64,000 nucleotides of DNA from Trifolium pratense (taxonomy: Eukaryota > Streptophyta > Magnoliopsida > Fabales > Fabaceae): assembly GCF_020283565.1 (NCBI RefSeq), contig NC_060060.1, positions 62,357,257 to 62,421,256 on the forward strand. The letters run 5' to 3'. How positions within the stretch are numbered: the first letter of the stretch is position 1; the number at the start of each line of letters is the position of its first letter. The translations under genes and the position numbers were made by a program. Positions 43,181 to 54,870 of the stretch are shown here, in pieces. The notes below the pieces were generated by a model that was not told the origin of the DNA, made no database searches, and was given only the letters and a program-made list of their open reading frames with translations.

Positions 43181-44623
43181 ATGGGTCGTGGAAAAGTAAC
43201 TCTGAAATACATTCAAAATAAGAACGATCGGAAAATATCATTCGGTCAGAGAATGGAGGGATTAACAAAGAAAGTTTCTAAATTTTCTAGCAATTTTGGG
43301 GTTGAATCTTGCTTAATTGTTCATGATGGTGATGCTACTAGACCAATGACATGGCCACAAGACTCTACAACTGTACAAACCATGCTTAAAAAATATGAGC
43401 ATCAAAAGTTTGTGACGGCTGCAAAGATATTTGATGTGAGAGACTATTTTGCAAATAAGAAGAATAAAGCTCAAGACGAGATTACTAGAGTGCGCAAACA
43501 GATTGCAATGTATAAGTATCCACCTTGGAGTCCATTTTTTAAAGTCATGGGGGAGGAGCAAATCAAAGTCTTTATTGGTATTGTAGATGCTAAGATTAAA
43601 GCTTGTAATCAAAGAATTAACATACTAAAGAATATGCAACAAAGTGAAAATATCTCTGCTCGCATCATGGACGATCAAGAGAAAATTGATGTCGTGCACA
43701 ACGTTCCTCAAATGCCGCAAAATTTCTTTGCTCCTGTGAAGGCGATTAATGAGATGGTGGATTTAACAAATCATGTTAGGTTGCCTCCTGTTTTGGCAAC
43801 AAACAAACATGAGGAATGGATTAATCAGCTTTTCAGGTTAGATGATTGGATTAAGGAACTAAATAAAAATTATATTAGTGGGATGGTGGACTTCACTAAT
43901 GATGTTTATGTGCAACAAGGTGAAATTAGTTTCATGCTAAACACTGCTCAGGCGAATGTTATCTCGTCACATTCAAGCCAACAAGATGTCATGCATAACA
44001 TTCCTAAAAAGCAACATATTGATGAACTTGCTGCGTTGGAAGATTTTCTAATGGCTGAACCTGAGCAAGAATGTGATCCTCAACTTTGTGGTAAAGTACT
44101 TTTAGAGTTGAATGACCTTATGGGTGAACCCGAGGATTGTGATACTAAACTCGATGTGCCACTTGTTTCGTCAACAAACCAACTTGATGTCATGCATAAC
44201 ATTCCTAAAAAGCAACATATTTCTGATGATCCTATAAAGCAACTTAATAATGTCATTAATGTTGATGTGCCTCATGTTTCTTCAACAAAACAAATTGATG
44301 AACTTGCTGCGTTGGAAGATTTTCTAATGGCTGAACCTGAGCAAGAATGTGATCCTCAACTTTGTGGTAAAGTACTTTTAGAGTTGAATGACCTTCTGGG
44401 TGAACCCGAGGATTGTGATACTAAACTCGATGTGCCATTTGTTTCGTCAACAACCCAACTTGGTGGAGTTTTGGAGTTGGATAATCTAGTGGCCGAGGAC
44501 GCCAAGCCTAATGACGGGGATACTGAAGTTGTAGATTTTGAAGATAATGCGAATTGGGTTGGTCAACCTGACGTGTTTGGGAAGCAAGGCCTTTCTTTGT
44601 TGTCCAAGAATCAACAACATTGA
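43181..44623 (+). CDS. Type I (M-gamma) MADS-box protein, copy 4
   Basis: This intact 480-residue ORF has a MADS-like domain at about 1-60, the WPQDSTTVQTML block, a charged middle, and two acidic modules at the same positions as in copy 1. Differences seen by eye against copy 1 include S7T, I to V in STTVQTM, NMLKN to NILKN, IKELHKDY to IKELNKNY, MDEP to MAEP, and WVSQPD to WVGQPD. Its shortened 5'-UTR intron is the largest structural difference from its sisters and could alter expression. No coding disablement is visible. The role is inferred as for copy 1. Confidence 0.85.
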   Translation: MGRGKVTLKYIQNKNDRKISFGQRMEGLTKKVSKFSSNFGVESCLIVHDGDATRPMTWPQDSTTVQTMLKKYEHQKFVTAAKIFDVRDYFANKKNKAQDEITRVRKQIAMYKYPPWSPFFKVMGEEQIKVFIGIVDAKIKACNQRINILKNMQQSENISARIMDDQEKIDVVHNVPQMPQNFFAPVKAINEMVDLTNHVRLPPVLATNKHEEWINQLFRLDDWIKELNKNYISGMVDFTNDVYVQQGEISFMLNTAQANVISSHSSQQDVMHNIPKKQHIDELAALEDFLMAEPEQECDPQLCGKVLLELNDLMGEPEDCDTKLDVPLVSSTNQLDVMHNIPKKQHISDDPIKQLNNVINVDVPHVSSTKQIDELAALEDFLMAEPEQECDPQLCGKVLLELNDLLGEPEDCDTKLDVPFVSSTTQLGGVLELDNLVAEDAKPNDGDTEVVDFEDNANWVGQPDVFGKQGLSLLSKNQQH

Positions 44624-45854
44624 AACAATGAGAGTTAGACAACATTGAGTGAACTTGTTTTGATTTTATTGATTATTTTGATCTAGTTTGACAACATTGA
44701 GTGTAAGAATGTTTTAGATACTCATTTACTTTTGAGCATTTTTTTTTCTTTCTATCAAGGAGATGCTAACAAACTCTACTAGTCCTCAATATTGATAAAT
44801 CAAAGTAGTAAGCAAAAATATGACTTTAATCAAAGGTTTTTGTGCAACTTTTGGATTTTACTATTAAGATGAAATAAATTGTGTGCAATTTTTGTCCTTC
44901 TCAATTGTGTGCAATGTATGTTTCAAATTTAGATGAATTATTTGATGCCCTTCCTGTTGAACTTGGATCTCAAATTCATGTTATAGTTCAACAATGTGAA
45001 CAAAACCACTAAAGGTTTCTTGAATGAACCACTAAAGGTATGCATTTGCAAATTCAAGTCACAGAACACTTAGTTGGAGGCAGAGTTCTTAAAAATTATC
45101 ACATAATCAAAAAATCTTAACAGAAGCTGTACATCAATGTTTTTTATGGGAAAGGAAAAATTAAGAATTAAGTAATACCGAACACGTCACAAAAAAATGA
45201 GCTCAAACGTTATAGGGGGCAAAATTTTGAGTTATCAAACTAATCTTTTATGCTAACACTAAGGTAGTTTGAAGGAGTGACATTTAAAACTTGTGTGGAA
45301 CATTTGAGCTATTTTTTTTTTACGTGTTCGGTATTAAGTTCTTCCTCCGTTCCAAAAAATAAGTTGATTTCAGACGTTTTTGGCAATGTTTGTTCAAATT
45401 TTCTCATCAAGAAATAAAATTTATGAACTTCAAATCCTAATTTGTGTCAAATCTAATGAAAAATCTTACTTTTAACAATATCTCAACCATTTATTTTAAG
45501 AACATTCAAATTAGTGTTTATTGAATAAACTGTGATTATGCAATGGTATATAAACAGTGTAGTTACATAGTAGTTTCATTTTATATAGCTTGTGAAATTT
45601 GAAAATGATTTCACGCCGCAACAGCCGCATTGCGCATTGCAGCAACCACAATGACCGCATTCGCAACAACCGCAACCATTACAACCGCAATTTAAAACCT
45701 TGCTTCCAACTACCTTCCTACATGAAACCAGATTGATATTTTTTTATATAATAATGTATTTGATGTTATTATATTTGGTTTCTATTTTATGTGATGTTAT
45801 TAGATTTGTTTCCTATTTTCATGTGTAGATCTTTTCAGCATAAAAAATTATATA

Positions 45855-47364
45855 CTCCTCCATTTTTTTAAGAGTTTTTTTAGAATATTAACACTAAATT
45901 AACCAAGTGTATTTTTGCGCATTATCTTTTTATTATATCATAATTTTAATCCACTAATAAATTCATATTTTTTTGCACACACTTTCTCTTTCAAATAAAT
46001 TTAATATATTATGTACAAAAAAATATGTTATGTACCAAAAAAAAAATTTTTTAAAAAAATAGTTTTCCAAATATATAACATCAATTAGTTTTATTGAAAA
46101 ATATAAGAGTAATTGATAATGAGTATAATTGACAAATCGTACCCTTAAAATACAAAAATGACAATTAAATAGGAACGCAAAATTCGACATCAAAAGACAC
46201 TAAAAAAACGGAGGAATTATAAAATTACTTTTTTTTTTTAATCAAGAAAGATAGATATATAAAGCTTCAGATATATAAAATTACATTTTAGTGTAAAAGA
46301 TATTACTCCCTCTGTTTCTTTTCAAGTGTCTGTTTAGAATAGTGACACAAAATAAAAAAAGTGTATTTTTGCACATTATCTTACTATTATACCATAATTT
46401 TAATCCACCAATAAATTGCTATTTTTTTGCACACACTTTCATTTTCCAATAAATTGAATATATATTATGTAAAAAAAAATTTAATATGTTATGTACCAAA
46501 AAAAACCTTTAGTTTTCCAAATATATAACATTAATTAGTTTTATTAAAAAAATAAGAGTAATTGACAAAGAGTACAATTGACAAATCGTAACCTTAAAAC
46601 ACCAAATGAACAGTTAAATAAGAACGTTAAATCCGACCTTTTTTGGACACTTCAAAAAAAACGGAGGAAGTATTAATATTAATAAGGACAAATTAAATAA
46701 CTTGGTTGTGATTACTATAAATATATTGTTTAGTAAATTAGATATCAATATAAAATATTAAAATTAAACTATATGCTTATCCTTTAAACTTTGAAGTAAA
46801 ATCTTTTTTACGTAGTAATTTTTTTTTTCCGATAGTAATAGATTAAGCTGTGATTTTTTTAATGACATTACGTAGTGATAAGCATCTTATTTCGACCGTA
46901 ACAAAATTTGTGTAGTAATCTTGAAAGATCCAACACCTATAAATCCAGTCTTAAAAAAAAAAACCTATAAATCCATTTCTTGTTAACTAATTCTAACATT
47001 ATAATCCTTCTGTTCATTTTTATTTATCATTTTAGAAAAAAAGAAAAAATTAAATTAAGAAAGTGTGTTTTTGCTTTCTATTATACCCTAATTTTAATCC
47101 ACCAATAAATTAGTTTTTTTTTTTTCACATGTTTTCTCTTTCCAATAAATTTAATATATTATGTAAAAAAAAAAAAAAACCAAATTTAATATGTTATGTA
47201 CCAAAATAAAAATTTTAAAAAAATCTTTACTTTTTCAAATATCTATCAGTTTTATTGAAAGGATACTGTAATAGACAAAATATTCGGTATGATCTTTTTT
47301 TTTTCCTAACATACTCCGTATAATCTTAAATTGACAAAACGACAAATAAAAAGCAACGAGGGAA
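45855..47364. mobile_element. Stowaway-like MITE trio of unit 5
   Basis: The elements are at 45855-46217, 46306-46670 and 47004-47364. The spacer between the second and third is shortened by the unit-specific deletion. Confidence 0.65.
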
Positions 47365-48357
47365 TATTAATTTTGTGAACTCTTGCATTATACCTTCTGT
47401 CTTGTCAGACCTTTTTGCGGCTCTTTTTGCTTCATTCTTGCATTACAATTAAAAACAGAGCATATCACAAATTTTGAGAGAGATCAACCACATTGAAAGG
47501 TAAAAACTAAAAACCCTTGATACAATTAATTTCGTACTTTTTTATAACTGATTGTTTTATGTTTTTGTGTTTGTCTTGTTTGAATCACTTGTTTCTTCTT
47601 CTCTTCATTTGGCAAGTTCTTTTTTATTTTTAAAATTTTTGTACATATATTGTGCAAATAAAGAAATAAGTTAAACCAACTCATAGAGTTTAATTGGTTA
47701 GGAAAAAAATTTATAGCACGAATTGTTGAAGAAAATTCGAATTCAATTTCTTAAAAAAATAATTGTTTGTGCACTTAAGATAGTTTTTATATTTATTTGT
47801 TTCACTAGAATAATATTTTGGATTTATTATAGATATAATAATATATAACCGACATATATTAAGTTCGAGTCCTACGTTGGATAGAAGAGTATAGGTTACC
47901 ATATAATTGAAATTACTCATAAATTTAATGTATTAAGATTTTAGAGAAAGAGGTGGTGTTAAAGCCAATTGCGTTGATTCGACCCAATGAATCTCACCTT
48001 CCTATATCCAATACTAACTTCCACAATCAAAGATGTAATAGTCATAGCCCACTTAGGGTTGCCCTAGTAATAGTTAGGTTCAATTCCTCATGGTGTTAAT
48101 TTTAGTGGACTAGTCCATATATATTAAAAAAAAACTCTGATTTTAAATGGGTGTCCACAAATGGGCGTGAGATTGATCATTGGGTTGGATACCAAATTTT
48201 CAAAATAAAATAAAACTTTACTTTTTTTACCCATCAAATTAAATCCCTTTTTTTTTTACTATTGCAAAAATAAAAGTAAATCTTTTAGTACTTACACAAT
48301 CAAAGATCTCGTATTTATTGTAAACAAAAAAAAAGATTTCGTATTTATGCAATTAGA

Positions 48358-49117
48358 AGATCGTAACCCACATTATAAATTAATCCAATTGATACTTTCA
48401 TTACAACAACATCGCATTACCTATAGCTAGTGTGAGCTTATAAAAAAAAACCTATAGCTATTGTGAGAGGTCAACAACACTGTGATTGGTAAGAAAAACC
48501 CCGTTATATACAACCTTCATATTATTTATACATTTACATAGTTAACTGCTTTTTCTTTGTTATTGCATTTGATTCTTTTATGTTCTTGTGTTTGATGTTG
48601 TTTGAAACCTTTACATTCATACTTTTGTCTCTGTTTATTGTAGCTGTTAATAATGTTAAAGTGATTTTGTGAAAATAAGCTCTTGTGGGCCTATAATAAT
48701 GTTAAGGCTTAAATATGACATTCTTTCCTGCATGTACGCGCTTTTTTGATTTTAGTTTCTGTATTGTTTTTTTTTAAAACGTCCATGAATGTGCAAATCT
48801 TGTTGATTTCCATCCCTACCGGTTGCGTTTGTAGCTAATTAACTACCAATTAGCTATAAACGCAGTCGTTTTTTAACTGGAGGGATGAAAATCAACAAGA
48901 TTTGCACATTCAGTGATATTTTTTTATATAAAAAAAAAAACAATACAGGGACTAAAACAAAAAAAGCGCGTACACACATGAATGAATGTGATATTTAAGC
49001 CATTAAAAAATTAATTAAGGACAAAATAGAAAGAATTAAAGACTAAAATAGTTTGTATTTATATTTTTTCCTCCAAGATATTTTTTTTACTAACAATTGT
49101 TATATTTATATTTGTAG
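48358..49117 (+). promoter_or_regulatory. MADS copy 5 leader and probable 5'-UTR intron
   Basis: The leader exon ends at 48488 with donor GTAAGA at 48489, and the acceptor ends at 49117. The foldback is complete at 48716-49011. Confidence 0.45.
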
Positions 49118-49119
49118 AA

Positions 49120-50562
49120 ATGGGTCGTGGAAAAGTAACTCTAAAATACATTCAAAATAAGAACGATCGGAAAATATCATTCAGTCAGAGAATGGAGGGA
49201 TTAACAAAGAAAGTTTCTAAATTTTCTAGCAATTTTGGGGTTGAATCTTGCTTAATTGTTCATGATGGTGATGCTACTAGACCAATGACATGGCCACAAG
49301 ACTCTACAACTGTACAAACCATGCTTAAAAAATATGAGCATCAAAAGTTTGTGACGGCTGCAAAGATATTGGATGTGAGAGACTATTTTGCAAATAAGAA
49401 GAATAAAGCTCAAGACGAGATTACTAGAGTGCGCAAACAGATTGCAATGTATAAGTATCCACCTTGGAGTCCATTTTTTAAAGTCATGGGGGAGGAGCAA
49501 ATCAAAGTCTTTATTGGTATTGTAGATGCTAAGATTAAAGCTTGTAATCAAAGAATTAACATGCTAAAGAATATGCAACAAAGTGAAAATATCTCTGCTC
49601 GCATCATGGACGATCAAGAGAAAACTGATGTCGTGCACAACGTTCCTCAAATGCCGCAAAATTTCTTTGCTCCTGTGAAGGCGATTAATGAGATGGTGGA
49701 TTTAACAAATCATGTTAGGTTGCCTCCTGTTTTGGCAACAAACAAACATGAGGAATGGATTAATCAGCTTTTCAGGTTAGGTGATTGGATTAAGGAACTA
49801 CATAAAGATTATATTAGTGGGATGGTGGACTTCACTAATGATGTTTATGTGCAACAAGGTGAAATTAGTTTCATGCTAAACACTGCTCAGGCGAATGTTA
49901 TCTCGTCACATTTAAGCCAACAAGATGTCATGCATAACATTCCTAAAAAGCAACATATTGATGAACTTGCTGCGTTGGAAGATTTTCTAATGGCTGAACC
50001 TGAGCAAGAATGTGATCCTCAACTTTGTGGTAAAGTACTTTTAGAGTTGAATGACCTTATGGGTGAACCCGAGGATTGTGATACTAAACTCGACGTGCCA
50101 CTTGTTTCGTCAACAAACCAACTTGATGTCATGCATAACATTCCTAAAAAGCAACATATTTCTGATGATCCTATAAAGCAACTTAATAATGTCATTAATG
50201 TTGATGTGCCTCATGTTTCTTCAACAAAACAAATTGATGAACTTGCTGCGTTGGAAGATTTTCTAATGGCTGAACCTGAGCAAGAATGTGATCCTCAACT
50301 TTGTGGTAAAGTACTTTTAGAGTTGAATGACCTTCTGGGTGAACCCGAGGATTGTGATACTAAACTCGATGTGCCATTTGTTTCGTCAACAACTCAACTT
50401 GGTGGAGTTTTGGAGTTGGATAATCTAGTGGCCGAGGACGCCAAGCCTAATGACGGGGATACTGAAGTTGTAGATTTTGAAGATAATGCGAATTGGGTTA
50501 GTCAACCTGACGTGTTTGGGAAGCAAGGCCTTTCTTTGTTGTCCAAGAATCAACAACATTGA
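49120..50562 (+). CDS. Type I (M-gamma) MADS-box protein, copy 5
   Basis: This intact 480-residue ORF has the same layout as copies 1, 2 and 4. It carries more private replacements in otherwise fixed positions: FGQRMEGL is FSQRMEGL within the MADS domain, KIFDV is KILDV, EKIDV is EKTDV, RLDDWIK is RLGDWIK, and SHSSQQ is SHLSQQ. As the array-edge copy it may escape homogenisation more than inner copies; that is inference. The acidic repeats and C-terminus are unchanged. Function is inferred from the family only. Confidence 0.85.
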   Translation: MGRGKVTLKYIQNKNDRKISFSQRMEGLTKKVSKFSSNFGVESCLIVHDGDATRPMTWPQDSTTVQTMLKKYEHQKFVTAAKILDVRDYFANKKNKAQDEITRVRKQIAMYKYPPWSPFFKVMGEEQIKVFIGIVDAKIKACNQRINMLKNMQQSENISARIMDDQEKTDVVHNVPQMPQNFFAPVKAINEMVDLTNHVRLPPVLATNKHEEWINQLFRLGDWIKELHKDYISGMVDFTNDVYVQQGEISFMLNTAQANVISSHLSQQDVMHNIPKKQHIDELAALEDFLMAEPEQECDPQLCGKVLLELNDLMGEPEDCDTKLDVPLVSSTNQLDVMHNIPKKQHISDDPIKQLNNVINVDVPHVSSTKQIDELAALEDFLMAEPEQECDPQLCGKVLLELNDLLGEPEDCDTKLDVPFVSSTTQLGGVLELDNLVAEDAKPNDGDTEVVDFEDNANWVSQPDVFGKQGLSLLSKNQQH

Positions 50563-51286
50563 AACAATGAGAGTTAGACAATATTGAGTGAACTTGTTTT
50601 GATTTTATTGATTATTTTGATCTAGTTTGACAACATTGAGTGTAAGAATGTTTTAGATACTCATTTACTTTTGAGCATTTTTTTTTCTTTCTATCAAGGA
50701 GATGCTAACAAACTCTACTAGTCCTCAATGTTGATAAATCAAAGTAGTAAGCAAAAATATGACTTTAATCAAAGGTTTTTGTGCAACTTTTGGATTTTAC
50801 TATTAAGATGAAACAAATTGTGTGCAATTTTTGTCCTTCTCAATTGTGTGCAATGTATGTTTCAAATTTAGATGAATTATTTGATGCCCTTCCTGTTGAA
50901 CTTGGATCTCAAATTCATGTTATAGTTCAACAATGTGAACAAAACCACTAAAGGTTTCTTGAATGAACCACTAAAGGTATGCATTTGCAAATTCAAGTTT
51001 TCCCATCACAGAACACTTAGTTGGAGGCAGAGTTCTTAAAAATTATCACATAATCGAAAAATCTTAACAGAAGTTGTACATCAATGTTTTTTATGGGAAA
51101 GGAAAAATTAAGAATTAAGTAATATCGAACACGTCACAAAAAAATGAGCTCAAACGTTATAGGGGGCAAAATTTTGAGTTATCAAACTAATCTTTTATGC
51201 TAACACTAAGGTAGTTTGAAGGAGTGACATTTAAAACTTGTGTGGAACATTTGAGCTTTTTTTGTTTACGTGTTCGGTATTAAGTT

Positions 51287-51460
51287 CTTCCTCCGTTCCA
51301 AAAAATAAGTTGATTTCAGACGTTTTTGGCAATGTTTGTTCAAATTTTCTCATCAAGAAATAAAATTTATGAACTTCAAATCCTAATTTGTGTCAAATCT
51401 AATGAAAAATCTTACTTTTAACAATATCTCAACCATTTATTTTAAGAACAAATGGAGGAG
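51287..51460. mobile_element. Complete Stowaway-like MITE at the array's right border
   Basis: It runs from CTTCCTCCGTTCC to AAATGGAGGAG, giving inverted CTYCTCC-type ends. The first about 164 bases match the truncated MITE found in every unit. The last about 10 exist only here, which places the array junction inside the element. Confidence 0.55.
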
Positions 51461-51850
51461 ATTGATTTTGTCAAATAAATTAAAAACAAAAAGAAACATA
51501 GAGGGAAAAAAACGCAGAGGAAAGGTGGTGGTGGTGGTTCATTAGGACTCAGGAAGAAGAAAAATGCGAGAGATAGAGAGAGATGTTTGAGCGGCGGCTA
51601 GGGTTAGAGAAAGTCAGAAAACTGAGTTACATCTAAGGAGTGGTTAGGTTTTTTATTTATTTTATGGGCTGGGCTGGGCATTAAGCCCAAACTAAGGCAT
51701 GTATTTTGGGTCTGAAAGTACAAGTTTGATTGTATTTTTATACGGGGAACAAATTGCTTAGCCGTGTATTTATAGATCTCGTGTGTTTCTAAAAAGTATA
51801 CTACACTAATTTATACGGGCAACAAATTGTTGGTGATGAAAAATTTAAAT
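51451..51850 (-). other. Gene-leader-like fragment, unclassified
   Basis: No ORF is present. On the minus strand the order is AAGCCCA and GCCCAGCCCA motifs, AACCTAACC, TAACCCTAGCCGCCGC, then a CT-rich stretch. That is the pattern of a housekeeping gene promoter with telo-box-like and site II-like elements and a 5' leader. No recognisable coding exon follows, so it may be a captured or broken first exon. Confidence 0.3.
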
Positions 51851-52395
51851 TAAGGCTTAACTACACATTTGGTCCCTTACATTTATTTTAGGTTTCAATT
51901 TAGTCCCTTACGTTTAAAAAGTATCAATTTGGTCCCTTACGTTTATTTTAGGTTTCAAGTTAGTCCTTTCCGTTAGTTTTGTCACTAACACCGTTTGAAC
52001 AGTACACGTGTCAGCGTGTCCAAGTGCCACGTGTCAGTCCACATATGCAAATTGACTGCCACATGTGACAAAATTGACGGAAATGACTAACTTGAAACGT
52101 AAAATAAACGTAAGGGACCAAATTGATACTTTTTAAACGTAAGGGACCAAATTGAAACCTAAAATAAACGTAAGGGACCAAATGTATAGTTAAGCCTTAA
52201 ATTAACTATTATTATACGGGGAACAAAGTATTTGCTGATGAAAAACTTAAATTAACTGAAATATACGGGGAACAAGTTATTGTTGATGAAAAAATTATTA
52301 ACTATTATAAACAAGGAACAAGTTATTCTTGATGAAATTTTTTAATTAACTATTATATACACGGAACAAGTTATTCTTGGTAATATATGAGTATT
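51740..52395. repeat. Degenerate tandem array with ACGGGGAACAA motif
   Basis: Imperfect copies of a 50-90 bp unit contain ATACGGGGAACAA followed by TTGTTGATGAAAAATT. They occur near 51740, 51815, 52215, 52263, 52310 and 52360, and are interrupted by the foldback at 51852-52200. Confidence 0.5.
51852..52200. mobile_element. Foldback MITE with GGTCCCTTACGTTT motifs (about 348 bp)
   Basis: Arms of roughly 130-150 bp begin TTAAGGCTTAACTACACATT and are mirrored at the right end (ATGTATAGTTAAGCCTTAA). Each arm repeats GGTCCCTTACGTTTA two or three times. The centre holds CACGTGTCAGCG and CCACGTGTCAG. It is a high-copy foldback type in plants. Confidence 0.7.
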
Positions 52396-52699
52396 TTTCA
52401 TTTTAAACGTAGTAGCACCGTATGATTCAATTAAATTTTTATTTAAACTACAAAGAAAATATCTTTTATACTATAGTAAAATGGAAGGGACGTGCATTGG
52501 GCAGTGCAAGGGCTGAAAAATTCATGGATACACACCACATCCACATGTTCATGCATGTGCTAAGGCTAGCTATCTATACTAAAGTATGGATATTGTATTA
52601 TTTTATTTCTAATATATTGCAAAGACAGAAACAATATACAATGGGTATTAGGACAAAATATTCTAACATATGGGAAAAATTATAATATAGTATTATTGT

Positions 52700-53020
52700 T
52701 TTTTTTATAAAAATTTCAAAATATCATATATATATATCGATAACAATCTCAAAATAATTATCATATATACTAAATAAATCATACAGGAGACAAATTATGT
52801 TACTGATTCATGAAACCCATAACAATCTCAAAATAACTAAATAAATTTTACATTAGACAAATTATGCTACTAATTCATATAACTCATAACAATATCAAAA
52901 TAACAATCATATTTTTTTTAAAAAAAAACATTAGCGTGCATAGGCATCACATGATAACTATGACATCCCACTATGTTGGCACCCCATAATCATCACCTAT
53001 CATTTGCAGCACAAAATAAC
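52700..53020. repeat. AT-rich degenerate repeats
   Basis: Phrases such as ATAACAATCTCAAAATAA and GACAAATTATGYTACT recur two to four times. No gene is seen. Confidence 0.4.
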
Positions 53021-53021
53021 A

Positions 53022-53024
<3 letters not shown>

Positions 53025-53062
<38 letters not shown>
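53025..53062. repeat. (AT)n microsatellite
   Basis: About 18 uninterrupted AT dinucleotides. Confidence 0.95.
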
Positions 53063-53064
<2 letters not shown>

Positions 53065-53089
53065 TAACAATCAACTTAACATCAACTTA

Positions 53090-54870
53090 TTTGTACTAAA
53101 ATCTTTGTATTAACCATGATTTGTGTCTATGTTTGATCGGACGACAACGTGACTGCAAGTATACAGTCGTATCGTGTAGTTTTAAAAAGATATCGAACCC
53201 AAAGGACCAATAATCGACCTACCGTATTCTAATGTTACTTTGTAAATCTAAGGCTTAATGATTTAATTAAAGAGGAATTAAATTATAAAATATATTTTTC
53301 TTGATTTTTAAATTAAATTGGAATAAGTATTACTAGGATGTGCTTTTAGTTGCTTCAGAGGGTTCAATGCTTAATTCGTGCTAGACAAACTGTTAAATCT
53401 TCGAAACTATATTGTTTTAAAAACACTAATCTCAGCTCTCGCAAATCTTGACTAGTATTATAAATTATAAAGGTGGTGCTTAACTCTCGTCCTCACACCC
53501 GCTAATAAAATACTCTTTGAAAAGCAATATAATTTAATTAACTCTAATCCCAACTCTCGTTGCGAATTAGAGTTAATGTTCAGTTTTTACTATCTAGTAG
53601 AAATCTCACGCTCTCGCTCTATTGATTTTTACTTTAATTAATTCTCACTCTCGTGACGAATTATAATCAACGTTTAATTAAAAACTGCTTAAGAAAATAA
53701 AACAATCGCCGGTTTTCAAGAATTATATTTGATTTAAAAACACTAATCTCAGCTCTCGCAAATCTTGACTAGCGTTATACTTAGATAAAATAAATGCTCT
53801 GCTCTCACGCGCTCACTTACCTATATAAGTACCTTTGAAAACCAATATAAAACTCATCAATCCTAAATAGCTCTCGCGGACTTTAGAACTAACGATCAGT
53901 TTTAACTATCTGACCCTAAACCTCAACTCTCGTCAATGTTGGTTTATTGCCTTTAAAACAATCCTCACTCTCGTGACAAATCGTTTGAAAACGTATTTAT
54001 TTAAAACTGGTGGTTGAAAACTATTAAGCACGAATTAACTACCGAACCCCTATTAGCTACTAACTACACATCCTAGCAATATTAATTTAGCTAGACATAA
54101 CTAAAACTAAAGACATAAAAATAAAATAAGCAAATAAATAAAAAGACATAATAAAAATAAAAACGAAAATTAAAAGCATAAAATAAAAGCAATAAAATAA
54201 AGACAAGAAATAAATAAGACCATAAAATAAAATAGAACCTGAAATAAAAAGGCCGAAAGTACGGACGTCGGGAAATAAAAAAAACTTATTAAATTCTCAA
54301 CGGAGAATAAAATAATACTAAACTCTCAACTTTAGAGAACAAAACCTTGTGGTACTAAGCCTAGTTCTCAATTCTCCAAGTCAAGTGTTATATTTTTGAG
54401 TGAAGAGAACTAGCCTATTTATACTAAAATACAAGAGGGGAAAGGGGAAAACTGGCCGATGTGGGACTTGTGAAATTCTTCGCCTGGCCATTTGATCAAA
54501 TGTGTGGCCGTGATTTTGAAGGAAGTGGCGAGGGCCACTTGGAACAAGCTGGCGAGCAGCACCAATGGCCAGCTGGCGGGCGCCACTTTGGGCTGCTTGG
54601 TGAGCGGCACTGCTTGCTTGCGTGTCGTGGTGGGCTGCACATGTATGGCCCAATTGGCTGCACATGTGTGGCCTTTTTCGTCCGTTTTTGCTCTTTTTTA
54701 GTTCATTTTTGCTCATTTCTTCAATTCGTGCACTTTTTATCTGTTTATTTAAAATACGAGAAATAAGTAACTATTTATATAATAAAACTTCGAAATCGAA
54801 ATAAAAACATATAAAATATAATAGTAAATTAACTAAATAAATAGCATCTTTTTAGGTGTATCAATGTTGT
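53090..54870. other. Unclassified repeat-derived region rich in CTCTCG
   Basis: It begins with GACTGCAAGTATACAGTCG and ATATCGAACCCAAAGGACC and contains many CTCTCG hexamers. ACTAATCTCAGCTCTCGCAA occurs twice (about 53427 and 53739). It ends with TTTTTAGGTGTATCA. Short ORFs at 54381-54804 overlap each other in several frames and look accidental. It is probably an LTR-element relic; I cannot assign a class. Confidence 0.35.
54527..54622. repeat. 24-bp degenerate tandem repeat, four copies
   Basis: Four 24-base units each start GGYGRGNNNCAC. The patch is very GC-rich against its AT-rich surroundings, and the period is a multiple of three. Confidence 0.7.

Larger units (their letters stand above)
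39646..45504 (+). repeat. Tandem unit 4 (5.86 kb) with MADS copy 4
   Basis: The unit is collinear with units 1 and 2 but lacks about 205 bp in the 5'-UTR intron (join near 42853). The 3' flanks before and after it (39200, 45059) share an 8-bp deletion (CAAGTCACAG instead of CAAGTTTTCCCATCACAG). Confidence 0.9.
45505..51450 (+). repeat. Tandem unit 5 (5.95 kb), last of the array, with MADS copy 5
   Basis: The unit is collinear but lacks about 130 bp near 46805 (between the second and third MITE) present in other units. It ends at 51450, where array similarity stops and unique DNA begins. Confidence 0.9.

Noticed and set aside
54381..54804. Cluster of 60-110 codon ORFs on both strands
   Set aside because: They overlap in several frames over a GC-rich 24-bp repeat, so openness is explained by composition.
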